This document shows positions 21,495 through 33,400 of a stretch of 64,000 nucleotides of DNA, in pieces (positions within the stretch are counted from its first letter, which is position 1; each line of letters begins with the position of its first letter). The notes beneath the pieces are model-generated. The model made no database searches. It was not told the DNA's origin and was given only the letters and a program-made list of their open reading frames with translations. The stretch comes from Paramacrobiotus metropolitanus (lineage: Eukaryota; Tardigrada; Eutardigrada; Parachela; Macrobiotidae), in NCBI RefSeq assembly GCF_019649055.1, contig NW_026570272.1:558001-622000 (forward strand). Reading direction: 5' to 3'. The position numbers were made by a program, and so were the translations under genes.

Positions 21495-22279
21495 CTTTCA
21501 GGATAACCATATGCTTGCACTGCGAAAGTTGCTGTAAATTGCAAATGGCAAAAGTATTGCATTTGAAATGTATTATTGTTCTTCGGATTTTGTTCTTTAT
21601 TTTTCCGATGGTTTATGATGTTTTTGCATTCCGCGACTTTCTGTCTACAGAATTATATCATCACAATATGTGCTGAAATCCGTTTGCAATTAACGCTTTG
21701 TGGCTGCGGTCTGCGGATCACGTACCCGGCCGTACTCTACCCTAGTATTTAAATTCGATTTCACGGAAATTAACCATTGATTTGCTGGTTCGGGGTTTTG
21801 TACATGTTTCAGTACTGCGCCGTTAGGCAAATTTAAAACACATTTACCAAATCAGTAAAGCTTTTTTACTAAATCAGTAAACCGGAGTTTGGCTGCTTTG
21901 CAGTCACGAAAATAAACCGATTTACATTTTCTATAACTTTTTTTACAACATCGGCTTACCATTTTGGGCAAAAATCACGAATCGGAAAACAACAAAAACA
22001 ACAAGAAACTATGGTTTTCATTTCGTCCAGTTTTGATAAACAATAAAATATGAACACCCGTTTTCCCACGCTGTCGCTTCCTTGGGAATTTCATGCCGCT
22101 CAAGTCGACCGCCCGCAACCGGCGTCTTTTTGATTTTGCTTTGCTAGGCCCCAACAGACGGCACTTACATTAACGCATCCTGCTTTTTTTCTACACGCAA
22201 AATATGCGCATCCGGCTGTGTAGCAGTTTGTATGCGGCTTGGCAGCGATACGATCGGATGAGTGTAACAGCCTTTCCTT

Positions 22280-22392
22280 ATACGGCATCTCTCTGTTGCT
22301 GTGTCTCTCTGTCTGACTCAGCCTGTGAAACACACACACACACTGTAGTGTGTGCTTTGGCTCTCTCTCTGTCCTTTCTCTCTCTCTCATTC
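22280..22392. repeat. CT-rich and CA microsatellite stretch
   Basis: The run contains CTCTCTGT repeats, ACACACACACAC and CTCTCTCTCTC tracts. GA/CT tracts often occur in animal promoters, but distance from the integrin start (about 2.1 kb) makes a direct role uncertain. Confidence 0.7.
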
Positions 22393-23107
22393 ACCTTCAG
22401 TGCGGATATTTCGTACAGCACAGCGTGTCTGCCTGCCTCTGCTGCATTCCGCCATTCTGCAGGGATTCGTGTCCGTGCATCGTGCGATTTTAAATTCCAC
22501 CTAAAAGATTCAAAACCCCGATAGATGATTGTTATCATGGACTAGATTCTGGAGGAATATATTTTGGCTGATTGTGTTGGGATTATTTAATTTGGGCGAG
22601 GATTGACTACTGCCCTGTGGATGGGGGGATGCTGAATAATCGCTTTATCAGGTGAAGACTGAAGATGCACTGCGTTCTGTTTGTCAGTTCGGGGTTGAAG
22701 AATTTTTTGAAAATTTTTACTAGCTTGTTTCGAGACGGCATTATAATTTTATGAGAGGATATTAAAAATTCCTAGACAGTGGTTAATTGATGCAGAAAAG
22801 CCGGTTTGTTCTGCGCCAATTGGGCTCGTTAAGTAATCTGGCGCAAACGCTGTAACGTCGGTAACGAACTTTGATGGACTTTGAATTATGTGTGATTTAT
22901 CATTTTCCATACTTGGTCAGCCAGCACTTGCAGTTATTCTACGGATCACGCGTACAGCGTTTTAAACGAATTTAAACCTTATTTTGCCAGTAATTGCTGT
23001 CGATGAAGCATAAATTCAGGAATTTTTTCTTAAGTTTTCTGAATGTTTATTAATTTATTATTTTTTTCATAATTTTTTACTCAGTAATTGGCCATCAAAT
23101 CGGCGCT

Positions 23108-23456
23108 GATAACGCAGAGATTTTACTTTGTTCGTTGAAATATTTGCAGAAGAATTTCTAAATATAGTGAACGTAGCAGAGAATTTTCCGTGTGTTTTTT
23201 GCTGGCGAATCATCATTTTATACTTTTCCAGTTTTTCTGCAACAATTTTCATTTTATTTTTTTTTAGGATTCGGCTTTTAATTGGCGCTGATGACGCAGA
23301 GATTTTTGGTTGATTTAGTTGATATAAAAAACATCTGTTTCGTGGCGATGAGTAATGTAGAACATTTTCTTCATTATTTCTGAATGAATAATATTTTGTA
23401 TTTTTGAATATTTAATTACTGTAGTCGTGAGTCGGCTTGGATGACGCAGAGATTTT
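23108..23456. repeat. three copies of a GATGACGCAGAGATTTT motif
   Basis: GAT[AG]ACGCAGAGATTTT occurs at 23108-23124, 23290-23306 and 23440-23456. Flanks are weakly similar (GGCGCTGA before copies 1 and 2, GTCGGCTTG before copy 3), consistent with an old tandem repeat with units of 182 and 150 bp. Confidence 0.75.
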
Positions 23457-23716
23457 GGGGAAATTTCGGGGTTTGAATAATTGTTGGAGAATGTCGGGCA
23501 GACAGACGTGCCAAGTGTGGACGGTCTGAATATGCGAAGTTTGAACACAAATCTAACGAGATGACACGGTTTCCAATATAAAGGAGCTGTTATTGTGTTC
23601 CGCATTAAGCGCGGCTATTTTTAGATTTCTGTCATATTCTTATGACTTATGTATAGAGCAGTGTTCCGCACGAAAGGCCAAAATGCAGATGCGTTTGGAA
23701 CTCTGTACTCGTAATT

Positions 23717-23905
23717 GCGCGCACCCTCACCACTAGCTTTGCGAAAATTAGCAAAAATTCATTAATTTTCTGGTAAATTTCAGAGTTTTCTTATTCGTTC
23801 CCATTTTTAGCGCGCGCACCCTCACCACTAGCTTTGCGAAAATTAGCAAAAATTCATTAATTTTCTGGTAAATTTCAGAGTTTTCTTATTCGTTCCCATT
23901 TTTAG
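23717..23905. repeat. 95-bp tandem duplication, identical copies
   Basis: The unit beginning GCGCGCACCCTCACCACTAG occurs at 23717-23811 and again at 23812-23905 without a visible mismatch over 94 bases. It is either a recent duplication or an assembly artefact. Confidence 0.9.
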
Positions 23906-24400
23906 GTTCTAAATAAAATTAAACTGAAATTTTTCTAAATTAAACAAAAATGAAATGAAGACAGTAATTTGTTATTCTAAATTTTTTTACATTATTTTAT
24001 TGATTTATGAAGGAATTGCGGCTTCAGAAATATTAGCAAAATTAAATTAAAATTTTTCGTAGTTATTTTCCAGAGTAATTCACAGTATGTGTTCTCCTTT
24101 TTTAAATTCAGGATAACATTAGCTACTTAAAATTAAGCGTTGAGTGAAATTAAGTAATACATTTTGTTAGTGACTTTTTTCACATTAATGATTTTTGAAT
24201 TAATTGTTACGGTGTAATTTGCTTAAACTGGAAAATCCTGGAATAACTAAAATTATAGAATTTTCTGACGGTTGGACAAGTTATTGCAGCGGCGGAATTT
24301 GTAAGAATTATCGCTGCGCTGAAATTGAGCAGTACTTCGTATTACAAATTGTTGGTTATGTATTGCAGCGTTGCCGGTTGTGGATTGATGTTTTGCATGG

Positions 24401-24407
24401 TATAAAT
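24401..24407 (+). promoter_or_regulatory. TATA-like box of the integrin beta gene
   Basis: TATAAAT lies 61 bp upstream of the ATG at 24462. Transcription would begin near 24430 and leave a 5' leader of about 30 bases. Many animal integrin genes lack TATA boxes, so this is tentative. Confidence 0.4.
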
Positions 24408-24461
24408 TGCCGGGCCATCATCGGACATCTGTGAGAGCGGCCATCGCGCTGCGTCGGAGCG

Positions 24462-27400
24462 ATGCCGGACCGGAAGTTGCGTGGTGTGCAGATGCTGCAC
24501 ATGTTCTTCTTGCTCATCAATCTCTTCTGCGCTCTCCGTTCCGTTTCTGCTCAAGGTGCGATATCGCTGTATTACAGCCGGGGCCACACCCGATCCCCTC
24601 ATTTCACCAACTAAATATTGAAATATAATATTCGCCGGAAATTTTCCGGCGTTTTTCAAAATAGTGTCCGTTTGTCAAATTATAGTAGCGCCGTTTTCGT
24701 CTGTTAAATTATAGTTTATAGCTTCTGTATTTTTTAATAAAGACATACGGTAAGTGGTTTTGTTTGAACCATGCAGCTCCGCGGTTGTTGTTTTTAAATT
24801 CAAATGGATTAGTTGTTGTCATTAATGCAGATAAAATTATCGTGCTGGCTTTTGATAATCGTTTATTCCGTATACAGTATTTTTTAGTAATCTGTGTTTC
24901 TAAAGCTTCTGTATCCTTATATTTTTTCGCATTTACATATATATATTTTTTTAAAAAAATTTTATTTTTCATCTTTAATGTTTTGCGCTGACAACACAGG
25001 ATGGGTCTTATGTGCTTTTTTAAATTTTGGTTTAAGAAATATTTTTTTCCTGTTTTTACTTTCATCGCGGTGCGACATTCTTTTAATTTATTACTAAATT
25101 TAATTAATTAATTTTGGCGCAGAGTAACAGGAGATATTGTATGTATCAGAATATTTGTGAAAACCAGTCCATCTGCATAGGGATTCGTAGAACAGTGGCA
25201 CTGTCACTACGGCCTGGGTTGGTGTTGGTCACAACATGAAGTCATAATGGATAAAAAATATTTGAATAATCGAAATAAAATTTTTTGCAGGTCTTTCGGA
25301 AGAAATCGTCGCGAATCCCTGCGTGGTACAGCAGACATGCAGCGCCTGTATACAGGCCAATCCCAATTGCGCCTGGTGTCAACAAGAGGTGGGGAAATAG
25401 TCCAGTATTTTGGCCGGTGATGTTGATCTCGTTTCCGCTGTGACCAGCACATTTTGCTTCCCTCTCGACCGACATCAGCGACATCTAAATAAATAAATCA
25501 ATATTTTTAGCATAAAAAATCCACGCAACAGCCGCCGTGTGTGCTGCGTGTGTGGCAGAAGCGGTGTCCAAAATACTTCCACACACCGATCGATTTTGCC
25601 GCTTGGCTGCCTTACGCAATCAACCGGAAATATCGTCCTTTTCATAACGGCCCGTAAAAACCGGTTTCCATCTTTATCGTTTAAATTCAAGCGAAAAAAA
25701 TGTGTTACTGAAAATTCATAATTAAACCAGAAATTCCTTAATAATAAAAAAATATTTTTGAAATGTGTAATAATGTAAAATTTTACGGTAATGAACGAAA
25801 TTTGTGCAGATTGTATTACTAAAATAAATTCGAACTAAATATATTTAAAGGTTTTTGGTCACTAATTGTCCGCATAAAAATTGGTAGTTAGATGAAATGA
25901 GTAAAACGAAATAATTTGTATAGCAATAAAGTACTAGACGTTGCCGTGCGAAGTAATTTAATATTTAAAATACTGATAAGATCTCGGCGTTGAGTGTTCA
26001 CTTAACATTCTTATTATGGGACTGCACGAAATCACCATTAATAATGTATTTTACCGTAAAAAATATTGCTGAAATAAATAAATTGAACTGAAATAAATTA
26101 TCAGAAAGAAATGCTCAAAATGATCTGCACAAAAGATTGATATACTGTATATGGCTGACGTTTTGTAGTGCAGTGGCAGTCTCCACAGATGTTAACGCCG
26201 TTAAACTGCTGATTTCATGCTTTGCAAATTTTAAAACCGGGTACTTGTAATTTGTTATAGTAGTGAAAGGGAGTACTTTTTTTATTACTGGCTGTAACTG
26301 ATGGCGTTATTGTTGCAGAATTATGGTGAGAACACTTTAGCGCCACGCTGTGATTATGTACCGAACCTGCTGGCCCGGGACTGCCGGTTTGAGAATATCG
26401 TCAATCCGGAGAGCCAGCTCATATACATCAAGGTGAGATTCTTGGCTTTGTACCATTTTTGGCTAATATGTTTCTAATCACTTTTTCAAAATAAATTTCA
26501 ATAGATCTAGTTTTCCGTTGACTCAGACTTTTTCATAATTTTTGATTTTTTTTCGATTTTCTTATTGAAGTTTTTAGTAATGCTTGAGACCGTGTGCATA
26601 GTATCATCCCGACTGTTTTTCGAAAATAAAATAATTTAAGTTTTAACTAGTTTTATAGAGAATTCCTTATTTGCCATTTTTTATGTGTATTACGTTTTAT
26701 ATGGAAAAAATCAGCGGTACTTTGGCAATTTTGTCCGCATATCGTTGGTTTCTGCCTCCATTAATTTAATCGCTAATTTTAATTAATTAATCGCTTGGTT
26801 GAATTACTCGTAGTATTTTTATTTTTGCGCAAGGATACACTATGATCCGGCTTAACCGATTCTTATTTCGCAGAATGAGAGCTTGAGCAGTGAAATCCAG
26901 TTCTATCCGCAGCACATTTCCTTAAGGCTGCGTCCACGTAAGTGCACCAGCGAACTGCCGACAACAGCAGCACGGCTGTGATGGTTTTAATCTGATTTTA
27001 TTTATACCGTTTATTCCTGTTTTTTTATTTGATTATTTTGTTGGATTTGATTTTGGGGATTAAACTGAGAATTTTCTATGTAATTCCACATCTTTTCATG
27101 TCGCTGTTGTAATATGGAAATAACTGAAAATTGTAGTGCAGAGGCTTTTAACGGAGTTCTGTGACGTTCGCTGTCTGCATTTGGTATTCATGAATATTTC
27201 TGACAATTTTCATAGAGATGAAATGCATAGATGTTCTGAATTTTTTTTATTAATATGGATTTCTGAATATTTAGTCTGTTTTATCTGTATTGAAAAAACT
27301 GACGGTGAACATATGTGGCTCGCGATTTTAGCAAAAATTTCAACGGTGAAGTTAGTCTCGTTGCTGCAGAAAAAACCATCATATTGATTTGTAATAAAAA

Positions 27401-30400
27401 TTTAATCCGTATATTTTTCCGGTAATGTGCTGGTTGAGTGTATATTTATTTTTCATTTTATGTGTGTTTTATTTTTATTATTTGAGTTTTTATTTAGGTT
27501 TTTTCGTTTGATCGTATTTTATTCGTTTCATTTGTGTGTGTTACTTTTGAAATTAATTTTAGTGGGATTATAATTGCTGCTTTCTGTCATAAACCGATGA
27601 TAAACGCATGGGAATTGTAGTGTAGAGGCTCTTGGGAAAATTCTTCGAAGTACGACATCATTTAACTGGCTTTCCCCGAAAGTTTTGGAATTCAAATTTC
27701 GTATGATAAAACATTTATGAAACTTTTTTTCCCATTGATTTTTTTATTAGATTTATGACATATGTTATTCACTTTAAATTAGACTTTATGTAAAATATCA
27801 AAATTCGAAAGATAAAACGTTTATGAAATTTTTATTCCTACTTGTATTCCTACTATTTTTTTATTCCTTCCTCGAATTTTATTTTTTCAGTTAATGTTAT
27901 TCATATTAAAATTAACTTTGATTTTCCTAGTGAAATTTGTTCATTTATGGTGAAAAGGTCATGACGCGAAATCGCAGTAAGAGAGTAATTTTCCGGTGGC
28001 CGTTGTAGGAAAGCCGTTTCCACTGGAAGCGAAATTCAAGCAGGCCAAGGATTATCCGGTGGATCTGTATTATCTCATGGATTTATCCTATTCTATGCTG
28101 GATGATAAAGCCAAACTGGCATCATTGGGCCGCATTCTAGGTTGGTCTGAATTTCCTGCTGACCGTAATTTATTATTACGGAAGTGTACAATTTTCTTAC
28201 AATTCAATTAATAAACGAACTCTGATATATTTTCGTTTTTCATAACATGTTTTTATTATTATTGTTAATATTTACCGGCTTTATTATTTTGATAATAATG
28301 TCCTGAAAATGTTTAGTTTAGCTGGATTTGTAGACTTCTGACTTTTAGATGATGAATTAGTCTTAAATTTTGTTAAAATGCGTTATATGCTTTTCTTCTC
28401 ACATATTGTGTTCGTATTTTCCCGGATTTCGTTTATGAAAGCCTAGAACGAATTTGTTTGGTCTTCGATTTGTGGTCTGATATTATTACAGATGCTTAAA
28501 GAGGTTCTGGGTGTTTTTCTGTTGTTCTTGACCGAATTTTCTGAACCTAACATAATTTGTATGCCTCTTTTTTGTTTGTTTTTTTCAGCGGCGGAAATGC
28601 GGAAAATGACCAGCAACTTCCGGCTGGGTTTCGGTTCCTTCGTGGATAAAGTGGTGATGCCATACGTCAGTACTGTGCCAAAGAAGTATGTTAGCCAAGA
28701 GTGCAGAAAAATAAATCAGACTGAATAACTATAATTTATTTCGGTCAAATCAAATTTGATCATTTTTCTGTTGGTGCCCGACTGTTTTTTTTCAATATTT
28801 TAAAAGATAATCGATCTAACAGATCATTCTGGTTTTACGGAAAAGGTTAAGATGAACTGAAGTATCTCGAAGTTCCGGTGAATTTTTTTTCGGGCAGGAA
28901 TTTTTTCATTCATTGATTTTTTAATTTGTTGGTTATTTGGCATAGATTTTTGTTTTAATTGCCGTATGTTTTTGCCGGCAGATTGGTTAGTCCCTGTGAT
29001 AACTGCACAACACCCTATGGTTTCAAGCATCATATGACGCTCAGCGAAGACGACGTTATTTTCAAGGTTGGCCGATTGTTTCTCTAATTTGTGTTCCACA
29101 CAAAACGTAATGAAATGCAAGATTATTTAAACAACTGGTCCTGCATGATTCCTGACCGGATTCGCGACAGAGATTTTATTTGACGTTATTTTGATAGAAT
29201 TAGGTATTAATTTACAAACTCTAATTGTATAAACTTAAAATCAAAATAAACAATTAATTTTAATTTTATTAGTAGAGATTTTGTTTCGATAAAAGCTTTT
29301 TGGGAGATTCTAAAAAATTATAACTGCGATAAAAAAATGTTAGTAATCTAAAAGAAGGACTCACTGTGGACTATGTTACAGCAACGTGTGGAACAAGCCG
29401 CCATATCCGGGAATCTGGATGCACCGGAAGGGGGCTTTGATGCCGTTATGCAGGCCATTGCCTGCAAGGTAATGGAAGAAATTAATTCTAACCAGCAATT
29501 AATTTAACCCAGAAATTATTTTAATCCAGAAATCCACATCCAGAAATTAATTTTTTACTTATAATCTAACCACAGTTTCCGCAGTGTTTGAATGGTTTTC
29601 TTAGGATGAAATCGGCTGGCGGGAGAAGGCCCGAAAACTGCTGGTTCTGTCGACGGATGCCAGTTTCCATTATGCCGGCGATGGCAAGGTAAGGTTACCG
29701 CGTGGTTTTCTGAAAGAAAAAAAAACTAACCATAATTATACAGTATAAAAATGAAATTTTTTAATATTTAAATAGTTAAAATTTTAATGGGAATTCGAAA
29801 AAAAAAATCAAAACATTTAACTCAAATTCAGAATTTATAATTTTTTCCGTTATGAAGTGTTGTGGTGGTTCGACCGAATTATTAGTGCGTTTCTTTAACA
29901 TTTCTGTAGCTTTTTGTAGGTGAGAAAAAAGTTTTTTCTTAGCTCAACCTCTATGACGTTTAAACGTAAATACACTCGCTTTTTATTTCAAACTTCACTT
30001 GTGCGCGTGTTAAGAACATTAAAGAAACAAAAGTTCATTAATCATTTCCGCTCTCCTCAAAGGTACCCGATCAATGGTTACAACATGGTGTAATGTAGTG
30101 CAGTGGCAGGTATTAGAAAGTCGTTGATTTGATTGTTGAGCCTAGATGAAGGTTTCGTTTCGATGGCTTTCTCAAGTTATGAAATTAAATGCCAATAAAT
30201 TTTTGGAGGTAGCATTATTTTTTTTACGGTTTTATTCTGTAATGTACTACCTGTTGCGATGTTTGATTAATAATTCTCGTTTAAACCTAATTGTACACTG
30301 CCTAAGTATGTAACATTGTGTCTTTGTGGTCTTTACTTTAGTGAGTAATTTATTTTGACAGTTGGGCGGCATTATCACACCCAACGATGGCGCGTGTCAT

Positions 30401-33400
30401 TTGGGATATCGGGACGGGGAACTGCAGTACACGGAGAGTTTAACCCAGGTATGCCACTAATTATTTTCCTAAAATTGGGAAATTCTCTCAGTGCAAGAAA
30501 ACGATGCACTGTGACTGCAGTACAAATTATTTATTCTATAAAACAATTTATTTTCAAAAAATGGGGAATATTATTCCGCTTTGGAAAACCATATTTCGTG
30601 TATATTCTCTCTCATATATTTTTCTAAGAATGATTTTATTAGAAAATATTATTTTTAATGAGATTTTTAATTACAAAGAGCCGTTTGCTGTTAGTTTGTG
30701 ATATAATGTTCGTAATAAATTTCGTATTTTTGCTTGTTTTTTTTGTTATAAATTTCTCACAAATACGTGGAATTATTATTCCAGTTTAATGAAATATTTT
30801 AATCTTTCCCATATAATTTTCTGAGAATTATTTTGATATTATGAACTAATATTTTAATGGGATTTTTTAATTACACAGTACACTGAAGAATATTATACAT
30901 TATTATTTACACTGAATATTATTTTATTATTTACACGTAATATTATTTACTGAATATTATTTACACTAGAGCGTTTTGCTGTGATTTTGCTATAATTTTT
31001 GTCGTATTTCTTCTGGGCACCACTTGCTCGGTTGTGTATTTGTTTGATTAATCTGTTCAATTTTCGTGACGCTGTACTCCGTTATTTTGATGGTATAGCA
31101 GCTGTTGCGATGATTGTGTTTGCACAGTCAGAGCGCTTGCCGAATGCAACTAGGTCGTGTCAACGGCGTTGAATATGCCGTCGTTAATATATTATTACTT
31201 TCCTTAACCGTCACCGCTGTTGAACAGGATTATCCGTCACTGAGTCAGATCAACCGCGCTGTGAAGGAGAACAAAATCACCATGATCTTCGCCGTCACCG
31301 AGGACCAGCTGCCCACGTACGAGCGCCTCAAGTACTTCGTGGAGGCCTCCGCCGCCGGCAAACTGGCCAACGACTCCTCCAACGTGGTCGACCTCGTCAA
31401 GACCACCTACATGGTACGGACACTTATTAAAATTCGCTGTATTATTTTCTTATATTTATTGGGTTGGTGTAATGAATTCAGTTGATTCTGAATATTTTAT
31501 GTTAATAATTTTATGGATAATTTAACTTGGAAATTATTCAAATTCGCTGATGAATTTTTTTCTTTTTTTCTTATGTTTAATGGATTTGCTCAATGAGTCC
31601 AATTAATTCTGAATATTACATGTTAATAATATTATGGATAATTTAACTTGGAAATTGTTTATTGCTCAGATTTGTTATTCGGCCGATTTTAATTTTCCTT
31701 TATTTGCACACTTCGAAAGACGTTTAGTAATATAAATATACAAATTTCCCTTTGTTCGTTTTCATTATTTTACCAGCACACGAAGCGGCGCGCGCGTTCT
31801 GTGAAAAAATTAATTGTAAAACGTAAATTTATTTTAGTTTTTTTATTATTTTAATTATTTTTATTTCTTCGGTTTTTCTGAGTTAATTTCTATTTTATTA
31901 AGTAACTTTATTTACTGTTTTATGCCCATACGTAAAATGGATGAATGTGATGATTATTTAGCGGAAATTACGTATTGTATAGAATATCACGTCCACCGTG
32001 GAGTTGAAAGACAACGCCCCCTCGGATCTGGTCAAAGTCAGCTACTTCTCCTCCTGCATGGGCAGCGGTGAGCGCAAGCGCACCAACGTCTGCTCCGGAC
32101 TGCGCGTCGGCTCGGAGGTGAGTCGGCAGAAGGAAATATATGAAATAAATACGCTTATACACATATATTGGAACATGAAATATATGCTAGTAAATAAAAT
32201 AACAAAATAAATCTAAATATATGAAATAAATATAAATTTATGAAACAAAATAATTGAATTTCACAGGAAATTTATTAATAAATACTCTTGAATTTAATTA
32301 GCTGGAATGCAGTTGATATTTACTTAGTTTACTCGTAATGCATTTTAGCAGAATTTCAGTTAACAAATATCTTAGTAATCCGGAATTTTTTAATCCAGAT
32401 TTATTGATGCGATTAATTCTAAATGTAGCACACACTTGGTGGATTTTTCTATAATGGGATTTCTGCGTGTTCCCTAGGTGCGCTGGGAGATTGTGGTGGA
32501 GGTGATCAAATGCCCGGCCGGGCCGCCTCCCCACCGCATCCCCTTCAAGATCCGGCCGGTGGGGCTGGACGATGAGCTGCTGGTGGATCTGGAGGTGATC
32601 TGCGGCTGCGACTGCGAGCAGCCCGAGTACGCGCTGTACAACTCCACCAAGTGCAGCGGCAAGGGCACCTTCGAGTGCGGCATCTGCCGCTGTCCGCCCG
32701 GCACCTTCGGCCGCTTCTGCGAATGCACCTCCGACTCCATCCAGGAAGAGAATGAACTCTTCGGCTGTATGGCGTACGTGGCGCACAATCAGTTGTCGCC
32801 TGCTCTTTCACTATTTTTCCAGTTATTATTATTATGCGAATAACTGATAAATCTGTTACAAATAAATATCTAAATAATAAATAGTTTCTGTATTTATTAT
32901 TATTATTTACTATTGATGTTTATTGTTTTTTTATGACATAGTTTTTCATATTAGTATTTTTTATAATATTGTTACAGTACTCAATTTGCTGAACTCAATT
33001 TTCATCTGCTGTTTCCCTCCTTTTCAAGTTATTGCTATCTATTATACGTACGAATAACTGATTGATTGATTAGTTTTTATTTATTACTATTATTTATTGT
33101 TATTGTTTTCTTTTTATAATTTTGCTTATTAACATTATCACTTACATTTATATAGTATTAGCGGTCGTTTGCTATTAGTTTTTGTTATCATTTTTTATTC
33201 TTAATATTTATTTGTTACTTTTTGATTATTTTGTTGTGCGTTCAGTTATTAATTGATTTCTTGAATTTATTGCCCAATATTATGCGAGTAATTATAATTT
33301 GATGATTTATTTTGTTTGCGGTAGAATTATTTGAAATTTATGGAATTTAGTAATGTGATCAAATATTATCTAATAAACTGAGCTAACTGAAAATTCTTTT

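Larger units (their letters stand above)
21495..24461. other. upstream region of integrin beta, with repeats
   Basis: No gene recognised. It holds a CT/CA-rich stretch at about 22280-22390, three dispersed copies of a 17-mer at 23108-23456, a young 95-bp tandem duplication at 23717-23905, and a TATA-like site at 24401. Untranslated exons of the integrin gene could lie here. Confidence 0.5.

Noticed and set aside
22204-22524. Plus-strand frame of 106 codons
   Set aside because: Composed largely of the CT/CA microsatellite; no domain.
26164-26230. tRNA gene suggested by an A-box-like motif
   Set aside because: No B-box or cloverleaf follows at the expected distance.
32298-32786. Long minus-strand frames over integrin exon 13
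   Set aside because: Antisense shadows of a GC-rich exon with integrin I-EGF cysteines on the plus strand.
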